5,531 nucleotides of DNA from Kiritimatiellales bacterium (GTDB lineage Bacteria; Verrucomicrobiota; Kiritimatiellia; Kiritimatiellales; Tichowtungiaceae). The DNA is taken from positions 1 to 5,531 of the forward strand of contig JAQUXG010000131.1 of the NCBI GenBank assembly GCA_028692515.1, given 5' to 3'. The notes beneath the pieces are model-generated. The model searched no databases. It was not told the origin of the DNA and was given only the letters and a program-made list of their open reading frames with translations. Position 1 is the stretch's first letter. Every line of letters begins with the position of its first letter. Both the position numbers and the translations under genes were made by a program. This document shows, in pieces, positions 1 to 5,391 of this stretch.

Positions 1-1720
1 GGATGAAGTCGGTCGGCGAGAAGATGGGGCGGAAAAGACCGAGATTGAGAATGTCGGGGCAGTCGTAGCCGGTGGTCATCATGCCGACCGTTACACAGAC
101 ACGGGCTTTGCTGGTTTTATAGGCGGGGATGACGTTCGAATTGCCAAGAAGCTTGTTGTTGGCGAAGTTGATTGTCATCTGCTGGGCATCGGAAATCTGT
201 GAGGTGACTTGTACGGCGAAGTCGGATTGGTATTTGCCGGGGAACATGCGGTCGGCCATCTGGTTGAGAATCTGCGCCAGCTTGGCGGCGTGATTCTGGC
301 TGACCGCGAAAATGATGGACTTTCCGATTTCACCACTGACCGGATCGCGCAGGGCGTGTTCCAGAAAGGTTTTGCAGAAGAGCTGGTTGGTGGCGTCGGC
401 AAAGAAACGCTTTTCGAACTCACGCTGTTTAAATGCCTCCTGCTGGTCTTCACCGGCATCGTCGGTGAACGAAACGACAAAACCTTCTTCGGAAAGAAGT
501 TCGGTGGTAATTTCCGTGCGGGCATCCACAACGGTCGGATTGATCAAGAATCCTTCCTTTACGCCGTCAAGCAGAGTGTAACGGAAGGTCGGCTGGCTGT
601 TTTCGCAGCCGAAGGTGCGGTAGGTGTCGAGCAGCAGGCGGCGCTCGGTTTCGCGCGGGTCGCGAGTGGTCGACGAAGCTTTGTTGAATCGCTTGAGGTA
701 GTCGCGCGGAGTGGCGGTCAGGCCGAGCTTGTAGCCGATGAAATAATCGAAGACGGCGCGGGCGTTGCCGCCGATCGAGCGGTGCGCTTCGTCAGAAATG
801 ACCAGATCAAAGTCGGTCGGCGAAAAGAGCCGCTGGTATTTGTTGTTGAAGAGCAGCGACTGCACCGTGGTAACGACGATTTCCGCGTGACGCCAGTCGT
901 CACGGTTCTCTTTGTAGATAACGGTCTTGAAGTCGGCGGACAGCAATCCTTTGAACGCTTTGCATGCCTGATCCTCCAGTTCGAGGCGATCCACCAGAAA
1001 CAGCACGCGCCGGGCATTGCCGGAACGGAGGAAGAGCTTAATAACGGCGGCGGCAGTCAGAGTTTTTCCGGTGCCCGTGGCCATTTCGAATAGAAAGCGG
1101 TCTGCGCCATTTTTGACGGCCTGTTGCAGTTTAGAAATGGCCTTCAACTGATAGGGCCGCAAGAAACGCAGTTTATTGGTCAGGATGTAGCCGGGACGTT
1201 CCGCCTCATTGCGCCATGCCGCTTCGGATTGGTAATTCGGGCGTTGCGTCAGCGCGATATAGTCGGCACCGACCTGTTCCTCGATGAGTTGTTGCGGGTT
1301 CGGCGCTGTCTGTTTGTAACCGGCCACGGAGTCCGGTGCAGGGAAAGATGTGATGTGGTATGGGTTACCACGCTCCAAATCCCAGAAATAGTGCAGATTG
1401 CCGTTGGAGAGGATCACAAATCGGCAGTTCTGGGCCTTGGCATATTTGCGGGCTTGTTCCTTGCCGACGAGCGGGTTTTTGTCCTCTGACTTAGCCTCAA
1501 GAACGATCAGCGGAAACCCTTTGCCGTCCAGTAGCAGGAAATCAATAAATCCCTTTTTTGCTTTCTCGAAGTTTTCGCCGAGATCATCGAGCACCTGTTT
1601 TGTGAGCGTGACGCTGGGTTCGAGTTGAATATTCGCAGACCCAGTGGAGTCCGCGAAGAAACGCCACCCCGCCGCTTCGAGCAGCTTGTTGATTTTGATG
1701 CGGGCGGTAGCTTCTTTCAT
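1..1720 (-). CDS. hsdR: Type I restriction endonuclease subunit R (partial, N-terminal 573 residues)
   Basis: This is the motor and nuclease subunit of a type I restriction-modification enzyme, which translocates unmodified DNA using ATP and then cuts it, in complex with the M and S subunits. The nuclease domain comes first: D60 in GFIDFLLLD, then E75-A76-K77, gives the PD-(D/E)xK core, followed by the Q89-xxx-Y93 motif typical of R subunits. The SF2 helicase follows: Walker A ATGTGKT (214-220), DEAH (310-313), TATP (335-338), and a motif V-like VTVGMMTTGYDCPDI (543-557). Motif VI and the C-terminal part lie beyond the left edge. The ATG at 1720 is the only credible start: an in-frame TAA lies about 40 nt upstream with no start codon between, and the ribosome site (GAGTGA) is weak. 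The motif V wording resembles EcoEI-like R subunits. hsdM and hsdS are not in the window and may lie to the left. No frameshift or internal stop is seen. The family is confident; an SF2 helicase with a fused nuclease from another defence system is a minor alternative. Confidence 0.93.
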   Translation of the reverse strand, partial: MKEATARIKINKLLEAAGWRFFADSTGSANIQLEPSVTLTKQVLDDLGENFEKAKKGFIDFLLLDGKGFPLIVLEAKSEDKNPLVGKEQARKYAKAQNCRFVILSNGNLHYFWDLERGNPYHITSFPAPDSVAGYKQTAPNPQQLIEEQVGADYIALTQRPNYQSEAAWRNEAERPGYILTNKLRFLRPYQLKAISKLQQAVKNGADRFLFEMATGTGKTLTAAAVIKLFLRSGNARRVLFLVDRLELEDQACKAFKGLLSADFKTVIYKENRDDWRHAEIVVTTVQSLLFNNKYQRLFSPTDFDLVISDEAHRSIGGNARAVFDYFIGYKLGLTATPRDYLKRFNKASSTTRDPRETERRLLLDTYRTFGCENSQPTFRYTLLDGVKEGFLINPTVVDARTEITTELLSEEGFVVSFTDDAGEDQQEAFKQREFEKRFFADATNQLFCKTFLEHALRDPVSGEIGKSIIFAVSQNHAAKLAQILNQMADRMFPGKYQSDFAVQVTSQISDAQQMTINFANNKLLGNSNVIPAYKTSKARVCVTVGMMTTGYDCPDILNLGLFRPIFSPTDFI

Positions 1721-1818
1721 TCGATCACTCTGGTGGTGTCTTAAGCATTGGCTCTTAAATCGTTAACGCCAAAGAATATGCCGTCCAGTCCGCACAAAGA
1801 CAAGCCGCAAGGCGACTC

Positions 1819-1857
1819 TTTCCAAGGTTGGGATAAAAAGTTTCCAATCCTTGGAAA
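1819..1857. repeat. Imperfect inverted repeat, TTTCCAAGG / CCTTGGAAA
   Basis: The left arm TTTCCAAGG (1819-1827) pairs perfectly with CCTTGGAAA (1849-1857). A further TTGG (1828-1831) pairs with CCAA (1844-1847) across one bulged base. The right half, TTTCCAATCCTTGGAAA (1841-1857), is also a small palindrome by itself, with 7-nt arms around TCC. There is no T-run on either strand, so an intrinsic terminator is not supported. It looks like a dispersed intergenic repeat, and similar TTTCCAA/TTGGAAA spacers are familiar to me from Kiritimatiellota-like genomes (recollection, not checked). Confidence 0.55.
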
Positions 1858-1875
1858 AGTCCGTCGCGCTGGATT

Positions 1876-1930
1876 TATTCGGCTCATAAAAAAGAAAATT
1901 ATGAGCCGAATAGGAACGCTATTCGGCTCA
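1876..1930. repeat. Three-part half-site array ATTCGGCTCA with 22-nt spacing
   Basis: Three related 13-nt units lie at 1877-1889 (attcggctcataa), 1899-1911 (ttatgagccgaat, inverted) and 1921-1933 (attcggctcacgg, 10 of 13 identical to the first). Unit starts are exactly 22 nt apart and both gaps are 9 nt. Units 1 and 2 form a perfect 14-bp inverted repeat (1876-1889 with 1899-1912). Units 2 and 3 form a perfect 12-bp inverted repeat (1902-1913 with 1919-1930, 5-nt loop). The middle unit can therefore pair with either neighbour but not both. It lies about 155-210 nt upstream of hsdR. Possible roles are an operator array, an RNA switch or the remnant of a small mobile element; none is proven. 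Confidence 0.75.
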
Positions 1931-1941
1931 CGGGAGAATCA

Positions 1942-1974
1942 TTTATCCGTTTTAATCCGCGTGATCTGCGGTTA
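1942..1974. repeat. Degenerate 10-nt-periodic intergenic repeat (CCGCAGAT family)
   Basis: Read on the minus strand, this tract is a series of near-repeats of about 10 nt: ccgcagatca, cgcggattaa, aacggataaa. It ends 5 bp from the kinase stop codon. Tracts of the form CCGCAGATnACGCGGATTnnACGGAT are, as far as I recall, common between genes in many environmental bacteria and have no settled function. It has no coding or terminator character. Confidence 0.45.
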
Positions 1975-1979
1975 GATTT

Positions 1980-3380
1980 TCAATTTTTCGGCAGGCGGAG
2001 GGTGAAGATGGAACCGCGGTCGGGTTCGCTCTGGACGTCGATTGTTCCGCCGTGGGCTTCGATGATGGCGCGGACGAGGCTGAGGCCGAGTCCGAGGCCG
2101 GGGGTGGTGCGGCTCTGCTCGGCGCGGTAAAGGCGATCCCATATTTTCGGCAGGTCTTCCTGAGCGATTCCCTGTCCATGATCCTGAACGGAGAGCGTGA
2201 CGACGTTATCTTCCGACGATCCGGTGAGCGTGACGGAACTTCCGTCGGGACTGTATTTGAGGGCGTTGTCGATGAGGTTGGCGATGCATTGGCGGAGCCG
2301 GATGCGGTCGGCACTAACCGTACACTCGGTCGGCACGTCATTTTTGAGTTCAATGCGGCGTTCTTCAGCAAGGAGTGAATAAAGCTCGATGACTTCGCCG
2401 GCCAGTTCATGCAGAGAGACTTCTTCGCGGTCGAGACGCAGGCTGCCGGTGCCGGCTTCGGCGAGGTCCATCAGCGCATTGAGCATGTGAAGAATCTGTT
2501 CGGATTCTTCGACGCAGTCGGCGAGCGCATCCTGCATGACACCGGCCTCATTTTCGGGCAGCTGGAGCGCGCGTTCAGCGGAGTTGCGCAGATGAGTCAT
2601 GGGTGTGCGCAGATCGTGCGCGACGTTGTCGAGGGTTTCGCGGGAGCCGCGGATGAGTTTTTCGTTCTGGTCGAGCATGCGGTTGAACATGGTGGTGAGC
2701 GCGTCGAGTTCGCCGCGGTTGGTGCGGGAGGGAACGCGGCGCTGCAGGTCGCCGGTGGCAAGAATATGCCGGACGGTGTCGATGAGCGCGTGCAGCGGCG
2801 CGAGGGCGCTGCGGGTGACGAGCCAGCCGGTGAGGAGACTGAAGAAGACGGCAGGCAGGAAAATATTGAAGGCGGTTTTGCGGAAGTTGGAAAGCACGAG
2901 GCGGCTTTCGGTGTTGTTGCGGCCGACCTGAAGATAGAGGCCGGGCGCGAGCGGCGTGGTACCGACGATCCAGCTTCCGCTGTTTTCCTCGCGGAACAGT
3001 TCGTTCCAGCTCAACGGATTGGTTGGAAGATGTCCGCCGGTTTTTTTGTCGAGCAGGTTCCAGAGCTGGTGCGTGACCGTGATAAAGCGAACCTGATTGT
3101 TCTGATCAATGATGCGGACAAATGCCGATTCCGGTGAAGGATTGACCTGCTGGCTGAAGTGGGAGGCGATGGCCTGAACACCGCCGCGTTCAAAGAGGGA
3201 TTTAAACTGCGAAGTTTGCGCGCTGATGACTTCGTGGTCGCGGTTCTGGACGACAACCCGGACGAGCTGATAGGTGACGGCGAAGAGCGCGGCGAGCGAA
3301 ATACAGAGCGCGACGGTGTAGATCAGTGCCAGCCGCAGGCTGAAGGCCATCCGGACGGGTTTATTTTTTTCTGAGGACAT
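1980..3380 (-). CDS. CusS/HprS-like membrane sensor histidine kinase
   Basis: This inner-membrane sensor kinase of 466 residues autophosphorylates and passes phosphate to the response regulator encoded just upstream. Order of parts: TM1 about 14-44; an extracytoplasmic sensor region of about 125 residues; TM2 about 170-190; HAMP about 190-243; HisKA with phospho-acceptor H255 in NVAHDLRTPMTHLR; and HATPase_c with an N box (N368, N372), G1 D400-H-G-Q-G404, an F-box-like IWDRLYRAEQSRT, and G2 GLGLGLSLV (428-435). All catalytic boxes are intact and the length is normal for the family. The ATG at 3380 is preceded by GGAG with 6-nt spacing, inside the regulator gene. The two genes overlap by 20 bp, so translational coupling is likely. 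M11 (ATG at 3350) is a weaker alternative start. The sensor region has no cysteine and no Met/His cluster, so metal sensing is not supported; the signal is unknown. Confidence 0.93.
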   Translation of the reverse strand: MSSEKNKPVRMAFSLRLALIYTVALCISLAALFAVTYQLVRVVVQNRDHEVISAQTSQFKSLFERGGVQAIASHFSQQVNPSPESAFVRIIDQNNQVRFITVTHQLWNLLDKKTGGHLPTNPLSWNELFREENSGSWIVGTTPLAPGLYLQVGRNNTESRLVLSNFRKTAFNIFLPAVFFSLLTGWLVTRSALAPLHALIDTVRHILATGDLQRRVPSRTNRGELDALTTMFNRMLDQNEKLIRGSRETLDNVAHDLRTPMTHLRNSAERALQLPENEAGVMQDALADCVEESEQILHMLNALMDLAEAGTGSLRLDREEVSLHELAGEVIELYSLLAEERRIELKNDVPTECTVSADRIRLRQCIANLIDNALKYSPDGSSVTLTGSSEDNVVTLSVQDHGQGIAQEDLPKIWDRLYRAEQSRTTPGLGLGLSLVRAIIEAHGGTIDVQSEPDRGSIFTLRLPKN

Positions 3381-4035
3381 AGCCGGCTCCGCGAACGGTG
3401 TGAATCAGTTTTTCTTCAAAGTCATGGTCAACATGGTTGCGCAGACGGCAGACGAGCACATCGACGACGTTGGTTTGCGGGTCAAAGCTGTAGTCGTAGA
3501 CATTTTCGAGTATGGCGGTTTTTGTGACGACGCGGCCGGCGTTTCGCATCAGGTATTCAAGCAGTGCGTATTCGCGCGGCTGGAGTTCGATGGTTTGTCC
3601 TTCGCGCTCGACGGTGCGGCGGGCGATGTCGAGGGTGAGTCCTTCGACGCAGAGAAGCATGGGTTCGGGGGTGCGGCTGGTGCGGCGCAGCAGGGTCTGG
3701 ACGCGCACCAGCAGTTCGGAAAAGGAGAAGGGTTTGACCATGTAGTCGTCACCGCCTGCCTGCAGCCCTTTGATCCGGTCGTCGACGGAGCGTTTTGCGC
3801 TGAGGATCAATACCGGTGTATTAAATTTTTCCGCGCGAAGCTGTCCGATCATTTCCAGTCCGTCGAGTTTCGGCAGCATGAGATCGGCGATGATGGCATC
3901 ATAAAACCCCTGCCGGGCGAGCAATAAACCTTCTTCGCCGTTGGCGGCAACGTCCACGGCATAGCTGTTTTCCCGGAATCCCTTTTCCAGGAACGATGAA
4001 ATTTTCAGGTCATCTTCAATGATGAGAATTCGCAC
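3361..4035 (-). CDS. OmpR/PhoB-family response regulator (CusR/HprR-like)
   Basis: This DNA-binding response regulator of 224 residues is the partner of the overlapping kinase. The receiver domain (about 1-115) has the acidic pocket E7-D8-D9, phospho-acceptor D51 in IIADLMLPKLDG, S79, and K101 in the KPFSFSELL segment. The winged-helix Trans_Reg_C domain (about 127-222) ends in the typical IHTVRGAGYVLRKK. The start is GTG at 4035, preceded by AGGAG with 6-nt spacing, and nothing upstream in frame fits better. Its closest well-known relatives by wording are CusR, CopR and HprR (YedW). The gene is divergent from hsp20, and an HprR/CusR-like box lies 68 nt upstream of its start, so autoregulation is likely. 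The subfamily is confident; the inducing signal is not readable from the sequence. Confidence 0.95.
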   Translation of the reverse strand: MRILIIEDDLKISSFLEKGFRENSYAVDVAANGEEGLLLARQGFYDAIIADLMLPKLDGLEMIGQLRAEKFNTPVLILSAKRSVDDRIKGLQAGGDDYMVKPFSFSELLVRVQTLLRRTSRTPEPMLLCVEGLTLDIARRTVEREGQTIELQPREYALLEYLMRNAGRVVTKTAILENVYDYSFDPQTNVVDVLVCRLRNHVDHDFEEKLIHTVRGAGYVLRKK

Positions 4036-4066
4036 AGCAATCTCCTGTCTGCAACTACGTTCAGAG

Positions 4067-4093
4067 CTAATACCCGCACTTCGATTTTGTCAA
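4067..4093 (-). promoter_or_regulatory. Candidate promoter of the two-component operon
   Basis: On the minus strand there is a consensus -35 TTGACA (plus-strand 4088-4093), then 15 nt, then TATTAG (4067-4072) as a -10. The spacing is short; a 17-nt spacing would give TTAGCT instead. The 18-bp regulator box lies just upstream of the -35, a normal place for activation or autoregulation by an OmpR-family protein. The AGGAG ribosome site follows about 20 nt further on. Confidence 0.45.
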
Positions 4094-4103
4094 CGGTCTG
4101 CAT

Positions 4104-4121
4104 GATTACCTCTTTGTAATG
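4104..4121. promoter_or_regulatory. HprR/CusR-like response-regulator box 1
   Basis: The site GATTAC-CTCTTT-GTAATG contains the perfect inverted repeat ATTAC/GTAAT around 6 nt. From memory, the E. coli HprR box is close to CATTACAnnnnTGTAATG, and this site shares both ATTAC and GTAATG arms with the same overall length of 18 bp. It lies between the divergent regulator gene and hsp20, with 68 nt on each side to GTG 4035 and to ATG 4190. The same arms recur at 4936-4953. Binding by the regulator encoded here is inference. Confidence 0.65.
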
Positions 4122-4154
4122 CAGAGGAAAGGGTGGCGCAAGGCGGGCGCTGTC

Positions 4155-4160
4155 TATTAC
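4155..4160 (+). promoter_or_regulatory. Candidate -10 element for hsp20
   Basis: TATTAC lies about 45 nt downstream of the centre of box 1, mirroring the distance (about 43 nt) from the box to the candidate -10 of the regulator operon. There is no good -35 at 17 nt upstream (GGCGCA), which would suit a promoter that depends on an activator bound at the box. Weak evidence on its own. Confidence 0.3.
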
Positions 4161-4261
4161 ACGCAGACAATGAAAAGGAGGCGATGCCCATGGAAGAGAA
4201 CAAGATCCGAAACGAAACCGGAATGCAGAGTTCAAAACAATCAAACCCACGGAGGTGTATT

Positions 4262-4885
4262 ATGAAACGAGCGAGTGTAATGAGAAATCCCCATACAGCC
4301 GGTATTGCGGCTGGAGCCATCATCGTCGTGGTGGTTCTGACGGCCGGTGCGGCATGGGCCGGAAAAGACAACGGGAAGATCGACGTGAAAACCGATGCGT
4401 CCGCCGTGCAGACGGCGGCGGAACCGCAGGCTCTGGACACGCTTAATCCGGTACGCGAAATGATTCAGATGCGTCGCGAAATGAACCGGCTTTTCGGTCA
4501 GCCGTTCGCCACATTCAGCGTGATGCCTCAGCTGGACGAAGAGCTGGCCAACGGCTTTGCTCAGCCGAGCATGGATCTTCGCGAGCAGGCCGATGCGTAT
4601 CATGTGCAGATGGATCTTCCCGGGATGGATAAATCCGGGATCACCGTGGAGGTGAAGGACAATATCCTGACTGTGAAGGCGGAACGTAAGCAGGAGACCA
4701 CCAAAAAAGACGGCGATAAGGTGCTGATGCAGGAACGCTCCAGCGGATTCATGAGCCGTGCGGTAATGCTGGCCAAGCCGGTTGACGCGACGAAGGTCGC
4801 CGCTGAGTACAAAGACGGCGTGCTGCAGATCACGCTGCCGAAGGTGCAGGTCGATCAGGCGCCGCAGAAGGTGGAGATTAAGTGA
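4262..4885 (+). CDS. Exported small heat-shock protein (Hsp20/alpha-crystallin family)
   Basis: Small heat-shock proteins are ATP-independent holdases that bind unfolding proteins. This one has 207 residues from ATG 4262, which has GGAGG at 6-nt spacing. Residues 1-33 look like a Sec signal peptide: MKR start, hydrophobic core about 14-30 (AGIAAGAIIVVVVLTAGAA), and AWA before a likely cut at 33/34. No cysteine follows, so it is not a lipoprotein. A linker rich in Ala, Gln and Thr and a Met/Arg-rich segment (62-78) precede the alpha-crystallin domain (about 104-197), which has DLPGMDKSGITVEV (118-131) and the signature DGVLQITLPK (185-194). The C-terminal V204-E-I206 fits the IxI motif that docks neighbouring subunits. 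Bacterial Hsp20s are usually cytoplasmic (IbpA/B), so an exported form is notable. An in-frame upstream start at 4190 (AAGGAGG, 8-nt spacing) would add 24 residues before the signal. Expression is probably driven from box 1. The family is certain; the exact start is less so. Confidence 0.9.
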   Translation: MKRASVMRNPHTAGIAAGAIIVVVVLTAGAAWAGKDNGKIDVKTDASAVQTAAEPQALDTLNPVREMIQMRREMNRLFGQPFATFSVMPQLDEELANGFAQPSMDLREQADAYHVQMDLPGMDKSGITVEVKDNILTVKAERKQETTKKDGDKVLMQERSSGFMSRAVMLAKPVDATKVAAEYKDGVLQITLPKVQVDQAPQKVEIK

Positions 4886-4888
4886 ACG

Positions 4889-4925
4889 CAGACGGCCGGG
4901 CGCATCACGCCCGGCCGGTCTGTTT
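4889..4925 (+). terminator. Rho-independent terminator after hsp20
   Basis: A GC-rich stem GGCCGGGCG / CGCCCGGCC (4894-4902 with 4908-4916) around loop CATCA is extended by CAGAC/GTCTG (4889-4893 with 4918-4922) across one bulged G. It starts 3 nt after the hsp20 stop codon. The tail is only TTT, so termination may be partial. It separates hsp20 from the HPF-like gene, which has its own box downstream of the hairpin. Confidence 0.7.
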
Positions 4926-4935
4926 AACGGCGGAA

Positions 4936-4953
4936 GATTACGCCGCTGTAATG
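4936..4953. promoter_or_regulatory. HprR/CusR-like response-regulator box 2
   Basis: The site GATTAC-GCCGCT-GTAATG has the same 6-nt arms and 6-nt spacing as box 1, but an unrelated centre, as expected if only the arms are read by a protein dimer. It lies between the hsp20 terminator and the HPF-like gene, 70 nt from the start codon. A weak -10 candidate (TAACGT, 4986-4991) lies about 44 nt from the box centre, as at hsp20. Confidence 0.65.
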
Positions 4954-5023
4954 TTGGTGAAAGAATTATGTAAGAGAGAATCCGGTAACGTATCCCCGTA
5001 AATTCCCGGAAAGGAATTCGTTT

Positions 5024-5377
5024 ATGAAACAGTCACAGCCATCCTGTCAGATTCAGTTTCGCCACATGCCCAAATTAAACATGATGCATCAACTGGTCAT
5101 GCAGCAGTTGAAACGGTTTGCCGACTATTCCCGTTGCGAAGTCGTGATTGATGAGAGCCGGCACGGGCGCAGCGGCATTTATGATATCTCCGTGCGGCTC
5201 AGCATTCCCGGCGAGCGTCTCTATGCGGCGCATGTTTCTGAAACCAGCGGGACTCGCGATTTTGTGTATGGCGCGGTCAGCTCCGCGTTCGATGACATCA
5301 AGCGGCAGCTGGTTAAAAAACGCGGACGGAAACAGCGTCGGCATCATGACCTGCTGATTGAGCAGTTTGCCGCCTGA
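5024..5377 (+). CDS. HPF/RaiA-family ribosome-associated protein (short form)
   Basis: This 117-residue protein fits the ribosome hibernation promoting factor / sigma-54 modulation (S30EA-type) fold. Members bind the 30S decoding region and silence or protect idle ribosomes. Visible family features are an N-terminal strand IQFRHMPK (10-17), a helix with LVMQQLKRF (24-32), strands CEVVIDESR (38-46) and YDISVRLSIPGERLYAAHVSET (53-74), and a final helix DFVYGAVSSAFDDIKRQLVKK (79-99). The tail KKRGRKQRRHH (98-108) is strongly basic, consistent with RNA contact. It lacks the C-terminal dimerisation domain of long HPF. The ATG at 5024 has AAAGGA at 8-nt spacing. The gene stands alone after the hsp20 terminator and probably has its own promoter under box 2. 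It is a divergent member, so the role in hibernation is inferred from the family, not shown. Confidence 0.78.
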   Translation: MKQSQPSCQIQFRHMPKLNMMHQLVMQQLKRFADYSRCEVVIDESRHGRSGIYDISVRLSIPGERLYAAHVSETSGTRDFVYGAVSSAFDDIKRQLVKKRGRKQRRHHDLLIEQFAA

Positions 5378-5391
5378 CGGAAACGTGCTTT

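Larger units (their letters stand above)
1721..1979. other. Repeat-rich intergenic spacer between the kinase 3' end and the hsdR start
   Basis: This 259-bp stretch separates the stop codon of the histidine kinase from the start codon of the R subunit; both genes lie on the minus strand. It holds no convincing gene: the only open frame of any size on the plus strand (1748-1975) has no recognisable domain and runs through the repeats. The spacer contains a TTTCCAA-type hairpin, a three-part ATTCGGCTCA array and a degenerate tract next to the kinase stop. The hsdR promoter should lie here on the minus strand, but I could not find a good -35/-10 pair. Confidence 0.7.

Noticed and set aside
209..1093. 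Plus-strand open frame of 294 codons
   Set aside because: It is the antisense shadow of the hsdR helicase region, where the minus strand carries nuclease and helicase motifs in perfect order. It has no recognisable domain.
1876..1912. Intrinsic terminator for the kinase operon
   Set aside because: The stem is strong, but the minus strand continues AAATCC after it rather than with a T-run, and the T-rich part is in the loop.
1877..1933. CRISPR-like repeat array
   Set aside because: There are only three units in alternating orientation with 9-nt gaps, far too short for spacers, and no cas gene is present.
1748..1975. Plus-strand open frame of 75 codons in the intergenic spacer
   Set aside because: It runs through three different repeat elements, has no clear ribosome site, and its product shows no domain or plausible composition.
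2409..3137. Plus-strand open frame of 242 codons opposite the kinase
   Set aside because: It is antisense to intact HAMP, HisKA and sensor regions; the Ala/Gly/Glu-rich product is typical of a GC-rich shadow frame.
3400..3927. Plus-strand open frame of 175 codons opposite the response regulator
   Set aside because: The minus-strand regulator is full length with all family residues, so this is a shadow.
1980..4035. Copper/silver resistance system (cusRS with efflux genes)
   Set aside because: The regulator and kinase resemble CusRS by family, but no efflux, oxidase or metal-binding gene lies nearby and the sensor lacks metal ligands.
4170..4265. Short plus-strand frame (31 codons, MKRRRCPWKR...) ending in TGA overlapping the hsp20 ATG
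   Set aside because: Its ATG lies before the AAGGAGG site and has no ribosome site of its own. The overlap with the downstream start is tempting as a coupled leader peptide, but nothing else supports it.
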